From contig CANQVA010000002.1 of assembly GCA_947627175.1 (NCBI GenBank), positions 151,084 through 215,083 of the forward strand: a DNA stretch of 64,000 nt. The letters are read 5' to 3'. The stretch is from an uncultured Ruminococcus sp. (GTDB taxonomy: Bacteria > Bacillota > Clostridia > Oscillospirales > Ruminococcaceae). A program made the translations under genes and the position numbers. The notes beneath the pieces are model-generated. The model made no database searches. It was not told the DNA's origin and saw nothing but the letters and a program-made list of their open reading frames with translations. The first letter of the stretch is position 1. Each line of letters begins with the position of its first letter. Of the stretch, positions 39,023-48,135 are shown piece by piece.

Positions 39023-39505
39023 ATGGACGAATATATGAAAAGAGCCGTTGAACTTGCTGAAATTGCCGCAAGTGAGGGAGAAGTTCCCGTCGGTGCTGTT
39101 GTTGTAAAGAAAACTACCGGTGAAATAGTAGGGGAGGGACGGAATATGCGTGAGGGTAAAAAAAATGCCCTCGCCCACGCCGAAATAATAGCTATAGATA
39201 TGGCGTGCCGTACCCTCGGCGGATGGAGACTTCCGGAGTGTTCAATATATGTCACATTAGAACCGTGCCCTATGTGCTGTGGTGCAATAATAAACGCAAG
39301 AATTGATGATGTAATTTTCGGGGCATACGACTTGAAAAGCGGTTCTGTCGTATCAGTTCAAAAAATGTTTGAACTTCCTTATAATTACAGACCGACTGTA
39401 AGAGGAGGCATTGCAGAAAAAGAATGTGCAGACATTTTGTCCCTATTTTTCAGGAATTTAAGGAAAAATAAAAAAAATCAAAAAAAATTTTCAAAAAACC
39501 CTTGA
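39023..39505 (+). CDS. tadA: tRNA adenosine(34) deaminase
   Basis: NALAHAEIIAID; VTLEPCPMCCGAIINARI. Confidence 0.96.
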   Translation: MDEYMKRAVELAEIAASEGEVPVGAVVVKKTTGEIVGEGRNMREGKKNALAHAEIIAIDMACRTLGGWRLPECSIYVTLEPCPMCCGAIINARIDDVIFGAYDLKSGSVVSVQKMFELPYNYRPTVRGGIAEKECADILSLFFRNLRKNKKNQKKFSKNP

Positions 39506-39530
39506 CAAATGATTTTTTTTGTGATATAAT
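39502..39530 (+). promoter_or_regulatory. consensus promoter for tRNA-Leu
   Basis: TTGACA 39502-39507, 17-bp spacer, TATAAT 39525-39530. Confidence 0.88.
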
Positions 39531-39580
39531 ATTAAAGCAGTCAGGTGATAAGCCTCTTGTAATACTGATTATACTGCAAT

Positions 39581-39665
39581 GCGAGTGTGCTGGAATAGGC
39601 AGACAGGCACGTTTGAGGGGCGTGTGTCGAAGGACGTATGGGTTCAAGTCCCATTACTCGCACCA
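39581..39665 (+). tRNA. tRNA-Leu (anticodon GAG)
   Basis: Acceptor GCGAGTG/TACTCGC, anticodon stem-loop CACGT-TTGAGGG-GCGTG, T-arm ATGGG-TTCAAGT-CCCAT, long variable arm, encoded CCA. Confidence 0.95.
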
Positions 39666-39672
39666 CAAAAAA

Positions 39673-39698
39673 AGACTTCTCATTGAGAGGTCTTTTTT
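39673..39698 (+). terminator. terminator after tRNA-Leu
   Basis: AGACTTCTC-att-GAGAGGTCT-TTTTT. Confidence 0.85.
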
Positions 39699-39720
39699 AT
39701 ATTATATTTTTCGATGATAA

Positions 39721-39758
39721 AAAAATCCGCTGTACACACGTACAGCGGAATTTTTTTA
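39721..39758. terminator. bidirectional terminator (htpG 3' side)
   Basis: TCCGCTGTAC-acac-GTACAGCGGA flanked by A-run and T-run. Confidence 0.9.
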
Positions 39759-39770
39759 TTCTTTTGATTA

Positions 39771-41675
39771 TTACATCAGTTCACATATAAGATTAGAAAA
39801 TTCAACGGGATTTTCAATATTCATACCCTCAATAAGAAGTGCCTGACTGTAGAGGAGTTTTGCATATTTGCCGAGTTTTTCTTTATCGCCTGATTCTTTC
39901 ATTGATTTCAGCTTGCCGAAAATTTCATGTTCAGGGTTGATTTCAAGTACCCTTTGAGCCGTTATTTTCTGACCGTTAGGCATTGAATTAAGAACTTTTT
40001 CCATTTCAAGAGAAATTTCTCCCTCACTTGTAATACATACAGGGTGTGATTTAAGCCTTTGTGAAAGAATTACTTTTGAAACTTTGCCATCAAGAGCTTC
40101 TGAAAGTTCTTTAAGCAAATCAGCATTTTCTTCTTCTTTAGCCTTAATTTCTTCCTGCTTTTCGGTGCTTTCAAGTCCGAGGTCATCGGCTGAAACAGAC
40201 TTGAATTCTTTGTCTTTATATTTAATGATAGATTTTATAGCAAACTCATCAATATTATCTGTAAGATAGAGAATTTCAAAACCGTTTTCTTTTACAAGTT
40301 CAGTCTGTGGTAACTGTTCAATTCTTTCGACGCTGTCGCCCGTTGCATAGTAAATAAACTTCTGTTCTTCACGCATACCTGTAACATATTCGTCAAGTGT
40401 TACAAGTTTCTTTTCCTTTGAAGAAGTAAACATCAACAAATCCTGAAGTTTTTCCTTGTTCATTCCATAATCGCTGTAAATGCCGTATTTAAGCTGTAAA
40501 CCGAAAGCCTTCCAGAATTCTTCGTATTTTTCACGGTCATTTTTAAGCATCTTTTTAAGTTCGTTGCTTATAGTCTTTTCAATGCTCTTTGCGATAACTT
40601 TAAGCTGTCTGTCATGCTGTAGCATTTCACGTGAAATATTGAGGGATAAATCTTCCGAATCAACAAGACCCTTTACAAAACTGAAATAATCGGGCAACAG
40701 GTCAGCACACTTGTCCATTATAAGAACGCCGTTTGAATAAAGCTGTAAGCCCTTTTCATATTCCTTTGAATAGAAGTCAAACGGAGCTTTTGACGGAATA
40801 TAAAGAAGTGCGTTATAATTGGCGTTGCCCTCATTTTTCACGTGTGCATAACGGAGAGGTTCGCTGTAATCATAGAACTTTTCCGTGTAGAAGTGTTTGT
40901 AATCCTCATCTTTAAGTTCAGTTTTATTCTTTTTCCATAGAGGCGTCATACTGTTGAGTGTTTCAACTTCAATATACTCCTCATATTCAGGCGTTTTTCC
41001 TGCTTCTTTGTCCTCATCGGACATTTCTTTCGGACGGCTGTGTGTTACTTCCATTTTAATCGGGAAACGGATATAATCAGAATATTTCTTGACGAGTGAT
41101 TTAAGTCTGTACTGGTCAAGAAAATCAGTGTAATTTTCGTCGTCTGTATCTTCAAGGAGTTCGAGAATAATTTCCGTACCCGCATTTTTCTTTTCAGTTT
41201 CTGTAATCGTGTAACCGTCAACGCCTTCAGATTCCCATTGATAAGCCTTATCACTTCCATATGCCTTTGAAATTACAGTGACTTTCTTTGCAACCATGAA
41301 AGCAGAGTAAAAGCCTACACCGAACTGTCCTATAATCTGATTTTCTTCTTCAAGTTTGTTTTCCGTCTTGAATTTAAGTGAACCGCTGTTGGCGATAGTA
41401 CCAAGATTGTTTTCAAGTTCTTCTTCCGTCATGCCTATGCCGTTATCGGCAATTTTAAGAGTGCGTGTATCCTTATCTGCTGTAATCCATATTGCAAAAT
41501 CTTCCTTGTTAAGACCTACTTTATCATCAGTAAGCGACTTGAAATAAAGTTTGTCAATAGCATCACTGGAGTTAGAGATAAGTTCTCTGAGGAAAATTTC
41601 CTTGTGCGTATAGATTGAATGAATCATCATTTCAAGCAGTCGTTTGGACTCTGCCTTGAACTGTCTTGTTTCCAT
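39771..41675 (-). CDS. htpG: molecular chaperone HtpG (Hsp90)
   Basis: [54 protein letters not shown]. Start moved to METRQF. Confidence 0.98.
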   Translation of the reverse strand: METRQFKAESKRLLEMMIHSIYTHKEIFLRELISNSSDAIDKLYFKSLTDDKVGLNKEDFAIWITADKDTRTLKIADNGIGMTEEELENNLGTIANSGSLKFKTENKLEEENQIIGQFGVGFYSAFMVAKKVTVISKAYGSDKAYQWESEGVDGYTITETEKKNAGTEIILELLEDTDDENYTDFLDQYRLKSLVKKYSDYIRFPIKMEVTHSRPKEMSDEDKEAGKTPEYEEYIEVETLNSMTPLWKKNKTELKDEDYKHFYTEKFYDYSEPLRYAHVKNEGNANYNALLYIPSKAPFDFYSKEYEKGLQLYSNGVLIMDKCADLLPDYFSFVKGLVDSEDLSLNISREMLQHDRQLKVIAKSIEKTISNELKKMLKNDREKYEEFWKAFGLQLKYGIYSDYGMNKEKLQDLLMFTSSKEKKLVTLDEYVTGMREEQKFIYYATGDSVERIEQLPQTELVKENGFEILYLTDNIDEFAIKSIIKYKDKEFKSVSADDLGLESTEKQEEIKAKEEENADLLKELSEALDGKVSKVILSQRLKSHPVCITSEGEISLEMEKVLNSMPNGQKITAQRVLEINPEHEIFGKLKSMKESGDKEKLGKYAKLLYSQALLIEGMNIENPVEFSNLICELM

Positions 41676-41700
41676 AAAAAAACATCTCCAAATCATAATT

Positions 41701-41727
41701 TTAGCACTCTCACTCTTTGAGTGCTAA
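41701..41727. promoter_or_regulatory. CIRCE element (HrcA operator)
   Basis: Exact TTAGCACTC-N9-GAGTGCTAA, just downstream of the putative htpG promoter and upstream of its start. Confidence 0.97.
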
Positions 41728-41731
41728 AAAT

Positions 41732-41761
41732 AGTATATAACTTTTTCACACTCAAAGTCAA
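41732..41761 (-). promoter_or_regulatory. htpG promoter
   Basis: Minus strand TTGACT (41761-41756), 18-bp spacer, TATACT (41737-41732). Confidence 0.7.
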
Positions 41762-41884
41762 GAGTTACAAGAAATATTTACAATTTGTTCATAATTATAC
41801 TGCTGTCTATTATATTTTGAACAGCGTCTGTAATTGTTCAGTAAAAAAATTATATCTTTTTTGTAATTATTCGTCAAAAATCTA

Positions 41885-41913
41885 TTGACATAAGAGGAGA
41901 AAAAGTATATAAT
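41885..41913 (+). promoter_or_regulatory. consensus promoter of rny
   Basis: TTGACA 41885-41890, 17-bp spacer, TATAAT 41908-41913. Confidence 0.85.
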
Positions 41914-42221
41914 AATTATGTTGTATTTATTTGCAGAATATTACTTCGGGCAGTATTTGCAGCCTTGTTTTAAATCATGATTAAAGCGGATAAGTCCGTA
42001 AAGAGATATAAGGATATACCGCTGATTTAATGAATTATGATAACGGAAAATATATTTTTTCCGCTATATTTTTCGGGCTTTGAATTTTTTTGTTCAAGCT
42101 CTTAATCAATATATTTTTACAAATGAATAAAATAATGCGGCATTTACCGCCTTTAAGTAGTAATCAAATTTATGATACAAGATTGTTAATTAACTATATT
42201 TTAAAGGAGGTAATGCACTGT

Positions 42222-43811
42222 ATGAACTTGACTATTTCTATCGTCCTTATTATAGCTGCACTTATAGTAGGTGCTGTTGTTGCCGGTTTTATTACTTACA
42301 ACAAGGCGTACCAAAAGGGCGTTGACGCAGGTATCGAACAGCGTAAACAACAAGCTGAATCTGTTATAGGTTCGGCTGAAAAACAGGCAGAACGTATAAT
42401 TGAGGACGCTAAAAGGGATGCTGATAACAAGAAAAAAAGTACGTTAGTTGAAGCTAAAGATGAAATCCATAAACTTCGCACAGAAGCAGATAAAGAAATC
42501 AAGGAACGCAGAGCAGAGTTGTCCCGTCAGGAAAGACGTATGCAACAAAAAGAGGAAAATCTTGACAGGAAAAATGATAATCTTGAAAGAAAAGATGATA
42601 TCCTCAATCAGAAAATTAAATCTGCTGACGAAAAACTTAAAGATGCAGAAGCTATTAAGAAAAGTCAAATGGACGTTCTTGAAAAAATTTCAGGATTTAC
42701 GCAGGAGCAGGCAAAAGAATACATAATTTCAAAACTTGAAGATGACCTCATACACGAAAAGGCTGTTAAAGTTGCAGCTTATGAACAGCAAATTAAAGAT
42801 GAGTGCCACGAAAAAGCAAGAAGTTATATTTCTCTCGCTATAGCAAAAGTCGCATCAGACCAAGTGTCAGAAGCTGCCGTTTCTGTTGTTCCTCTTCCGA
42901 ATGATGAAATGAAAGGACGCATTATAGGACGTGAAGGCAGAAATATCCGTACCCTCGAAAGCCTCACCGGCGTTGACCTTATTATTGACGATACCCCGGA
43001 AGCTATCACTCTCTCGTGCTTTGACCAGATTCGCCGTGAAGTCGCAAGAATTGCCCTTGAAAAACTCATTGCGGACGGCCGTATTCACCCGACACGAATT
43101 GAAGAAATGGTTGAAAAGGCTCGCCGTGAAGTTGAATACCGTATAAAACAGGAGGGCGAACGTGCCATTATTGAAACCAATGTTCACGGTATGAACCACG
43201 AACTTGTAAAACTTATCGGCAGACTTAAATTCCGTACAAGTTACAGACAGAATGTGCTTGACCACTCTATCGAAGTTGCCAAACTCTGCGGAGTTCTTGC
43301 TTCTGAACTCGGCGTTGATGCAAATATGGCAAGACGTGCGGGACTTCTCCACGATATCGGAAAAGCTCTTACTTCCGAAATTGAAGGCTCTCATGTACAG
43401 ATAGGTGTGGATGTTTGTAAAAAATACAACGAAAACCCCGTTATTATTCATGCTGTTGAGGCACATCACAACGATGTTGAACCTAAAACAGTTATAGCCT
43501 GCATAGTTCAGGCTGCTGACGCTATCTCCGCCGCAAGACCCGCCGCAAGAAGCGAAAATTATGAAAGCTATATCAAACGACTCCAGAAACTTGAAGAAAT
43601 ATGCACATCATATGACGGCGTTGAAAAATGCTTTGCTGTTCAGGCAGGACGTGAAGTCAGAATCATGGTTGTTCCCGAAATCATCAACGACGAAAAAATG
43701 GTACTCGTTGCAAGACAGATTGCACAACAAATTGAATCTGAAATGGATTACCCCGGACAGATTAAAGTAAATCTTATTCGTGAAAGCAGAGTTACTGATT
43801 ACGCTAAATAA
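42222..43811 (+). CDS. rny: ribonuclease Y
   Basis: N-terminal TM, coiled coil, KH domain [31 protein letters not shown] domain [16 protein letters not shown] precedes ATG at 42222. Confidence 0.97.
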   Translation: MNLTISIVLIIAALIVGAVVAGFITYNKAYQKGVDAGIEQRKQQAESVIGSAEKQAERIIEDAKRDADNKKKSTLVEAKDEIHKLRTEADKEIKERRAELSRQERRMQQKEENLDRKNDNLERKDDILNQKIKSADEKLKDAEAIKKSQMDVLEKISGFTQEQAKEYIISKLEDDLIHEKAVKVAAYEQQIKDECHEKARSYISLAIAKVASDQVSEAAVSVVPLPNDEMKGRIIGREGRNIRTLESLTGVDLIIDDTPEAITLSCFDQIRREVARIALEKLIADGRIHPTRIEEMVEKARREVEYRIKQEGERAIIETNVHGMNHELVKLIGRLKFRTSYRQNVLDHSIEVAKLCGVLASELGVDANMARRAGLLHDIGKALTSEIEGSHVQIGVDVCKKYNENPVIIHAVEAHHNDVEPKTVIACIVQAADAISAARPAARSENYESYIKRLQKLEEICTSYDGVEKCFAVQAGREVRIMVVPEIINDEKMVLVARQIAQQIESEMDYPGQIKVNLIRESRVTDYAK

Positions 43812-43820
43812 ATTAACGTG

Positions 43821-43850
43821 ATGCGGACGGTAATAACCGTCCGCATTTTT
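43821..43850 (+). terminator. rny terminator
   Basis: ATGCGGACGGT-aata-ACCGTCCGCAT-TTTT, 11-bp perfect stem. Confidence 0.92.
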
Positions 43851-43880
43851 GATAAAAATTATATAAAGGAGATGCAAATC

Positions 43881-45608
43881 ATGAAAAAAAGTTCATTCAG
43901 AAAAAAATTGATAACATTATCCGCAACAATTTCTGTTTCGGTATGTTCAATATCAATGCCTGTATTTGCCGGCTGGCAACAAATAGGCTGTATGGGAGAC
44001 CTTAACAATGATGCTCAGGTAAATATTGCTGACTTGCTCCTACTCTCAAAATATATTCTGAATCAAATCTCCCTTACATCAGAAAATTCTTATCATGTAA
44101 ACTATAACTACTATTCCATAAACGGAAAAGAAGCAGACAATTCCCTTGAATACCTGCAAACCGCCGATATAAATCAGGACGGAAAAATTGATATATTTGA
44201 TTTGATTATGATGCGGAAATATGTTATAAACAAATGGGCTGACCCTGTTTACAGCTGGTCGGACAAAACGGAAACTTCTTCATCAACTTCAACTGAAACT
44301 ACAACAACTTCTACAACTTCTACACAAGATTCGGAAACAACTTCTTCAACAACGACCACAACAACTGTTACGTCAGAATTTATTGAACCTCCCGTTAAAG
44401 ATTTATATGGTTCTCTTCCCTCACAGAACGATGCGGAACTTGTAATATTCTATGTAGATTTTCCCGATTGTCCTTATACATATGAACCATCTACAGAAGA
44501 AATAGAAAAAATGGCTTTCGGTGATGAAAGCACATATGACAAAAACTATCCGTTTGAGAGTATGTCATCATTCTATGAACGTTCTTCAAAGGGTAGTATG
44601 AAACTTGACGGAAAAGTTTTCCGCTATACTACAAAAGAAAACAAATCAGCTTATGAGGGCGATATATATCATGTAAATCTGATAAACGAAGTTTTTCAGG
44701 CGTTTGAAAACAGCGAGGACTTTACTCAATTTGACGGCAACGGCGATAAAATAATTGATGCAACTCTTATATCTGTACCTGAAGAAGCCGGTCAGGAAAA
44801 CTGGTGGCCTGCTGCCGGACAGTATGGCGGACAAAATGGACTGAAAGTTGACGGTATGTCTGTAGGTCATGTCATAGTAGGAAATGCACAGATAGAAAGC
44901 AAAACCGACTACAAGAACTTCAACAGCAGTTATGTCCATGAATTGGGTCATTGTATGGGATTGCCCGATTTTTACCTCTATAACGGCGAAAAAGATTTTG
45001 AAGGTATGCACGGTTCAGCAGGCTATGACCTTATGGATGAGGCGACCTCCGATTTATCAGCAGTTTCAAAACTCATGCTTGGTTGGTTCAAAAAAAATCA
45101 AGTGGAAGTTTATGACAGTTCAGCAGGTACACAAACTTTTACCCTTACAAATGCACAGACTGAAAACGGCAATTGTGTAATTATTCCGTGCGGAAAACTT
45201 GAAGAAAATTATTATTCTGAATTTTTCATAGTAGAATACACAACACTTGACGTAAACAACAGCAGTCTTAAAAAAGATTTCTGGTGGAGACCGACAGGAA
45301 GCGGTATACGTGTACTTCATGTAAACGGTGAAATATGCGATAACTACGGTTGGAAGTACTGGAAATATGCAAGCGGTCAGAATGATGCTACAAACAACGA
45401 CGACGGCAAACGTTTTGTAAGGGTTATAGATGATACAGATACAGATAATCTTTATAAAACGGGGGACGTGATTGACAGCAGTATTTCAGGGTTCAATTGG
45501 TATGACGATGACGGAAATCAGACTGTTGACCCTAAAATTAAAATAACCGTTGGAGAACAGACTGACGACAACTACACAATAACAATTTCAACAGTTTCAG
45601 AAAAATAA
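43881..45608 (+). CDS. secreted M6-like metallopeptidase with N-terminal dockerin
   Basis: Signal peptide; two dockerin repeats (GDLNNDAQVNIADLLLLSKYILNQ, ADINQDGKIDIFDLIMMRKYVINK); Ser/Thr linker; zinc motif VHELGHCMGLPDFY. Start at 43881 after AAGGAG. Confidence 0.92.
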   Translation: MKKSSFRKKLITLSATISVSVCSISMPVFAGWQQIGCMGDLNNDAQVNIADLLLLSKYILNQISLTSENSYHVNYNYYSINGKEADNSLEYLQTADINQDGKIDIFDLIMMRKYVINKWADPVYSWSDKTETSSSTSTETTTTSTTSTQDSETTSSTTTTTTVTSEFIEPPVKDLYGSLPSQNDAELVIFYVDFPDCPYTYEPSTEEIEKMAFGDESTYDKNYPFESMSSFYERSSKGSMKLDGKVFRYTTKENKSAYEGDIYHVNLINEVFQAFENSEDFTQFDGNGDKIIDATLISVPEEAGQENWWPAAGQYGGQNGLKVDGMSVGHVIVGNAQIESKTDYKNFNSSYVHELGHCMGLPDFYLYNGEKDFEGMHGSAGYDLMDEATSDLSAVSKLMLGWFKKNQVEVYDSSAGTQTFTLTNAQTENGNCVIIPCGKLEENYYSEFFIVEYTTLDVNNSSLKKDFWWRPTGSGIRVLHVNGEICDNYGWKYWKYASGQNDATNNDDGKRFVRVIDDTDTDNLYKTGDVIDSSISGFNWYDDDGNQTVDPKIKITVGEQTDDNYTITISTVSEK

Positions 45609-45626
45609 AAAGAAGGGTTTTTAAAA

Positions 45627-47036
45627 ATGTCAAAGCAATTATTTAATACAACGGAAAAATCTAACTTCATTCTTAATATGACTGAAGAAAAATATTCACA
45701 GCTCGCATCTTTTGGTCTTTCGGCTGCTTGTTTCACAACGGCATTATTTGCTGTTATACCTGAATTTGTTGACAAACTTTCCTATTCGATAGTATCGGGC
45801 GGATTGGCAGTATCAGGTGTAATATGCATGATTCTTGCACTTATTGCAATTATGAAAAAATATGTAAAAAGAATTTTTCCTGTATGTGCTTTCGGTGCAA
45901 TGATTCTATGGGGCGTTATTTCGCTGATAAATTCATATTCGGTAAGCGTTTCATTTTACGGCTTTTCAGGACGTGGGGAGGGACTTCTCGCCATTATATT
46001 CTATTTCGGATTCTTTATAACCGCAATTTCAGTAAAACGTGAAAAAGCTGTAAATATAATAATAAATTCCGTTATAGCGTCGGGACTTTTTCATTCTGTT
46101 TTCGCTCTGATTCAGGTATTTACAGGGAAATTAAGCCATTACCGCTTTGTGTTCCTTAAAATAAAAACCTGTTCGGCAAGTGGTCTGGCACAGTCGCCTA
46201 TTTTTCTTGCAATGGTTCTTAGTCTTTCACTTACAGCATCACTTATAATGAGTATAACAACAAAAAGCAAAAAGAAACGTATTTTTTATATCATAAGTTC
46301 ATGTATATTTTCATTTGTAATGATGTTTACATATTCACTTGTGGGAATAGTCGGAATTATTTTAGGAATAATTTCCGCCGTTGCGGTTGTATTCATTTCA
46401 GATTGTCCGAAAATAAGAATTATTTCAATACTTTCGGCAATTGTTCCTGCTGTTATATCAGTAATTATTGTAAATGCCGGACTTATTGGTGATATTTCTT
46501 CTTATAAACTGTATGATGGTTATACGCTTTGGTGGGCTGATTCTTATATGCGTATTTCCGCAAGCGGTGACTATGATAAAGATAAAGTTAATATATCAGA
46601 TATATCAGATGTTTATAAATATCTTAATAACAAAACTGTAGATATAATACGCAAATATCCCCTTACGGGAACAGGCCCTGAACAACTTGTATATCCTCAA
46701 CTTTACACATACGGCAATGTTGACCCAGAACTTAATGATATAAATGAAATTGTATCAGTAAATTATGGAACTTTTGATAAAGTTTACAATGAATATCTGT
46801 ACACCGCCGCAACACGTGGCATTCCCTCACTTATTGCACTTTTATTTATATTTGGCTCGGTACTGGTCAGCGGTTTCAGAAAAATAAAAAAATCACCGAC
46901 TGATACAACTGTCTGTACGTTTATGATGTTTGTATGCGGAATTATCATATTCTTCATAAGCTGCGGAAATATAACGTTTTCGCCTGTATTCTGGAGTATA
47001 GCCGGATTATTGATATGTTCGCCAAAAAAAGAATAA
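45627..47036 (+). CDS. O-antigen ligase/Wzy-like polytopic membrane protein
   Basis: Many TM segments; TGTGPEQLVYPQ...DKVYNEYLYTAATRGIPSLIALLFIFGSVL resembles the O-antigen ligase family. Confidence 0.8.
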   Translation: MSKQLFNTTEKSNFILNMTEEKYSQLASFGLSAACFTTALFAVIPEFVDKLSYSIVSGGLAVSGVICMILALIAIMKKYVKRIFPVCAFGAMILWGVISLINSYSVSVSFYGFSGRGEGLLAIIFYFGFFITAISVKREKAVNIIINSVIASGLFHSVFALIQVFTGKLSHYRFVFLKIKTCSASGLAQSPIFLAMVLSLSLTASLIMSITTKSKKKRIFYIISSCIFSFVMMFTYSLVGIVGIILGIISAVAVVFISDCPKIRIISILSAIVPAVISVIIVNAGLIGDISSYKLYDGYTLWWADSYMRISASGDYDKDKVNISDISDVYKYLNNKTVDIIRKYPLTGTGPEQLVYPQLYTYGNVDPELNDINEIVSVNYGTFDKVYNEYLYTAATRGIPSLIALLFIFGSVLVSGFRKIKKSPTDTTVCTFMMFVCGIIIFFISCGNITFSPVFWSIAGLLICSPKKE

Positions 47037-47139
47037 TTATCGTGAGTTCAGGCTAACAAAAAAGTATTGATTTTTTTCTGTAAATATGATAAAATGTATT
47101 TACGGATTTATTCCTGAAAAATTTCGGAGGTGAATTGTT

Positions 47140-47310
47140 ATGGCATATATTATTAGTGATGATTGCATCAGCTGCGGTGCTTGTGCTGCTGAATGTCCTG
47201 TTGACGCTATTTCAGAGGGCGACGGAAAATATGTTATTGATGCTGATGCTTGTGTAGAATGCGGTGCTTGTGCAGGAGTTTGTCCTGTTGCTGCTCCTCA
47301 GGCTGAATAA
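47140..47310 (+). CDS. 2[4Fe-4S] ferredoxin (absent from ORF track)
   Basis: MAYIISDDCISCGACAAECPVDAISEGDGKYVIDADACVECGACAGVCPVAAPQAE*; GGAGG upstream. Confidence 0.97.
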   Translation: MAYIISDDCISCGACAAECPVDAISEGDGKYVIDADACVECGACAGVCPVAAPQAE

Positions 47311-47334
47311 TTTTACATAATGTGCAAAGATAAG

Positions 47335-47363
47335 CAGTTCCTTGCGGAACTGTTTATTTTTTT
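47335..47363 (+). terminator. ferredoxin terminator
   Basis: CAGTTCC-ttgc-GGAACTG followed by TTTATTTTTTT. Confidence 0.85.
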
Positions 47364-47451
47364 CTTGACAATATATATTGTTATGTGTTATACTATAAGC
47401 ATACATGAAAAAATTAAAAACCGGATAAACACTCACATGGAGGATTTATAA

Positions 47452-48081
47452 ATGAGAAAATTAAAACTTACCGCAATTATTCTTGCAATGGCAATTTCTG
47501 CCGTATCGGCTTTTTCCTGTTCGGATAAAACTTCCGATAGTTCAAATCTCCCAAACGGGGAAATTTCATATATTGACCCGAATCAATCTGTACAAGATGA
47601 GCCTAATAAATATTCAAGAAACGCAAACAAGACAAATTCAGCTTTCGGGCAGGAAATGGAAGTAAACAGTACTGCTTTTACTCTTAATTCCGTTGTAAGA
47701 GTACCTTCCCCGGCAGGTGACTGCGATTATATTTATATTAACATTACCATAAAAAATAAGGCAGATGTTGAATATCAGGTATGGGCATTGAATAATTTCT
47801 TTATAGCACTCCCCGACGGAAAAGAAATTTCATATGATGTGCGTACAACGCTTTATGCAAATAGTAATAATTTTACTAAATGTATTGAAGAACCCGTTAC
47901 AATTCCCGCAAACGGCGAATTTACTGGTTTTCTTGCAGGCGGTTTTGCAGTTCCGTCAGGAACAGATTCTTTCACAGTCGGATTTTTCCCGACGCTTAAC
48001 AATGAAATTGATAAATCGCAAGTTATACTCTCACCTGTAAGTGCTGAAAATATAAGCACAGATGATTCAGTACTTAAATAA
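47452..48081 (+). CDS. lipoprotein with DUF4352-like domain
   Basis: Signal with Cys (AVSAFSCSDK); beta-sandwich SVVRVPSPAGDCDYIYINITIKNKADVEYQVWALNNFFIALPDGKEI. Confidence 0.7.
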   Translation: MRKLKLTAIILAMAISAVSAFSCSDKTSDSSNLPNGEISYIDPNQSVQDEPNKYSRNANKTNSAFGQEMEVNSTAFTLNSVVRVPSPAGDCDYIYINITIKNKADVEYQVWALNNFFIALPDGKEISYDVRTTLYANSNNFTKCIEEPVTIPANGEFTGFLAGGFAVPSGTDSFTVGFFPTLNNEIDKSQVILSPVSAENISTDDSVLK

Positions 48082-48104
48082 ATAATAACACGGAAAACTG
48101 ATAG

Positions 48105-48135
48105 TCCCCTGCTCCCATCAGCAGGGGAATTTTTA
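48105..48135. terminator. bidirectional terminator
   Basis: TCCCCTGCT-cccatc-AGCAGGGGA-ATTTTTA between convergent genes. Confidence 0.85.

Noticed and set aside
39502-39717. 71-aa ORF covering the tRNA
   Set aside because: Spans the tRNA-Leu promoter, tRNA and terminator; not a protein gene.
42867-43469. 200-aa antisense ORF
   Set aside because: Lies opposite the conserved KH/HD domains of rny; composition is typical of a shadow ORF, no start signal.
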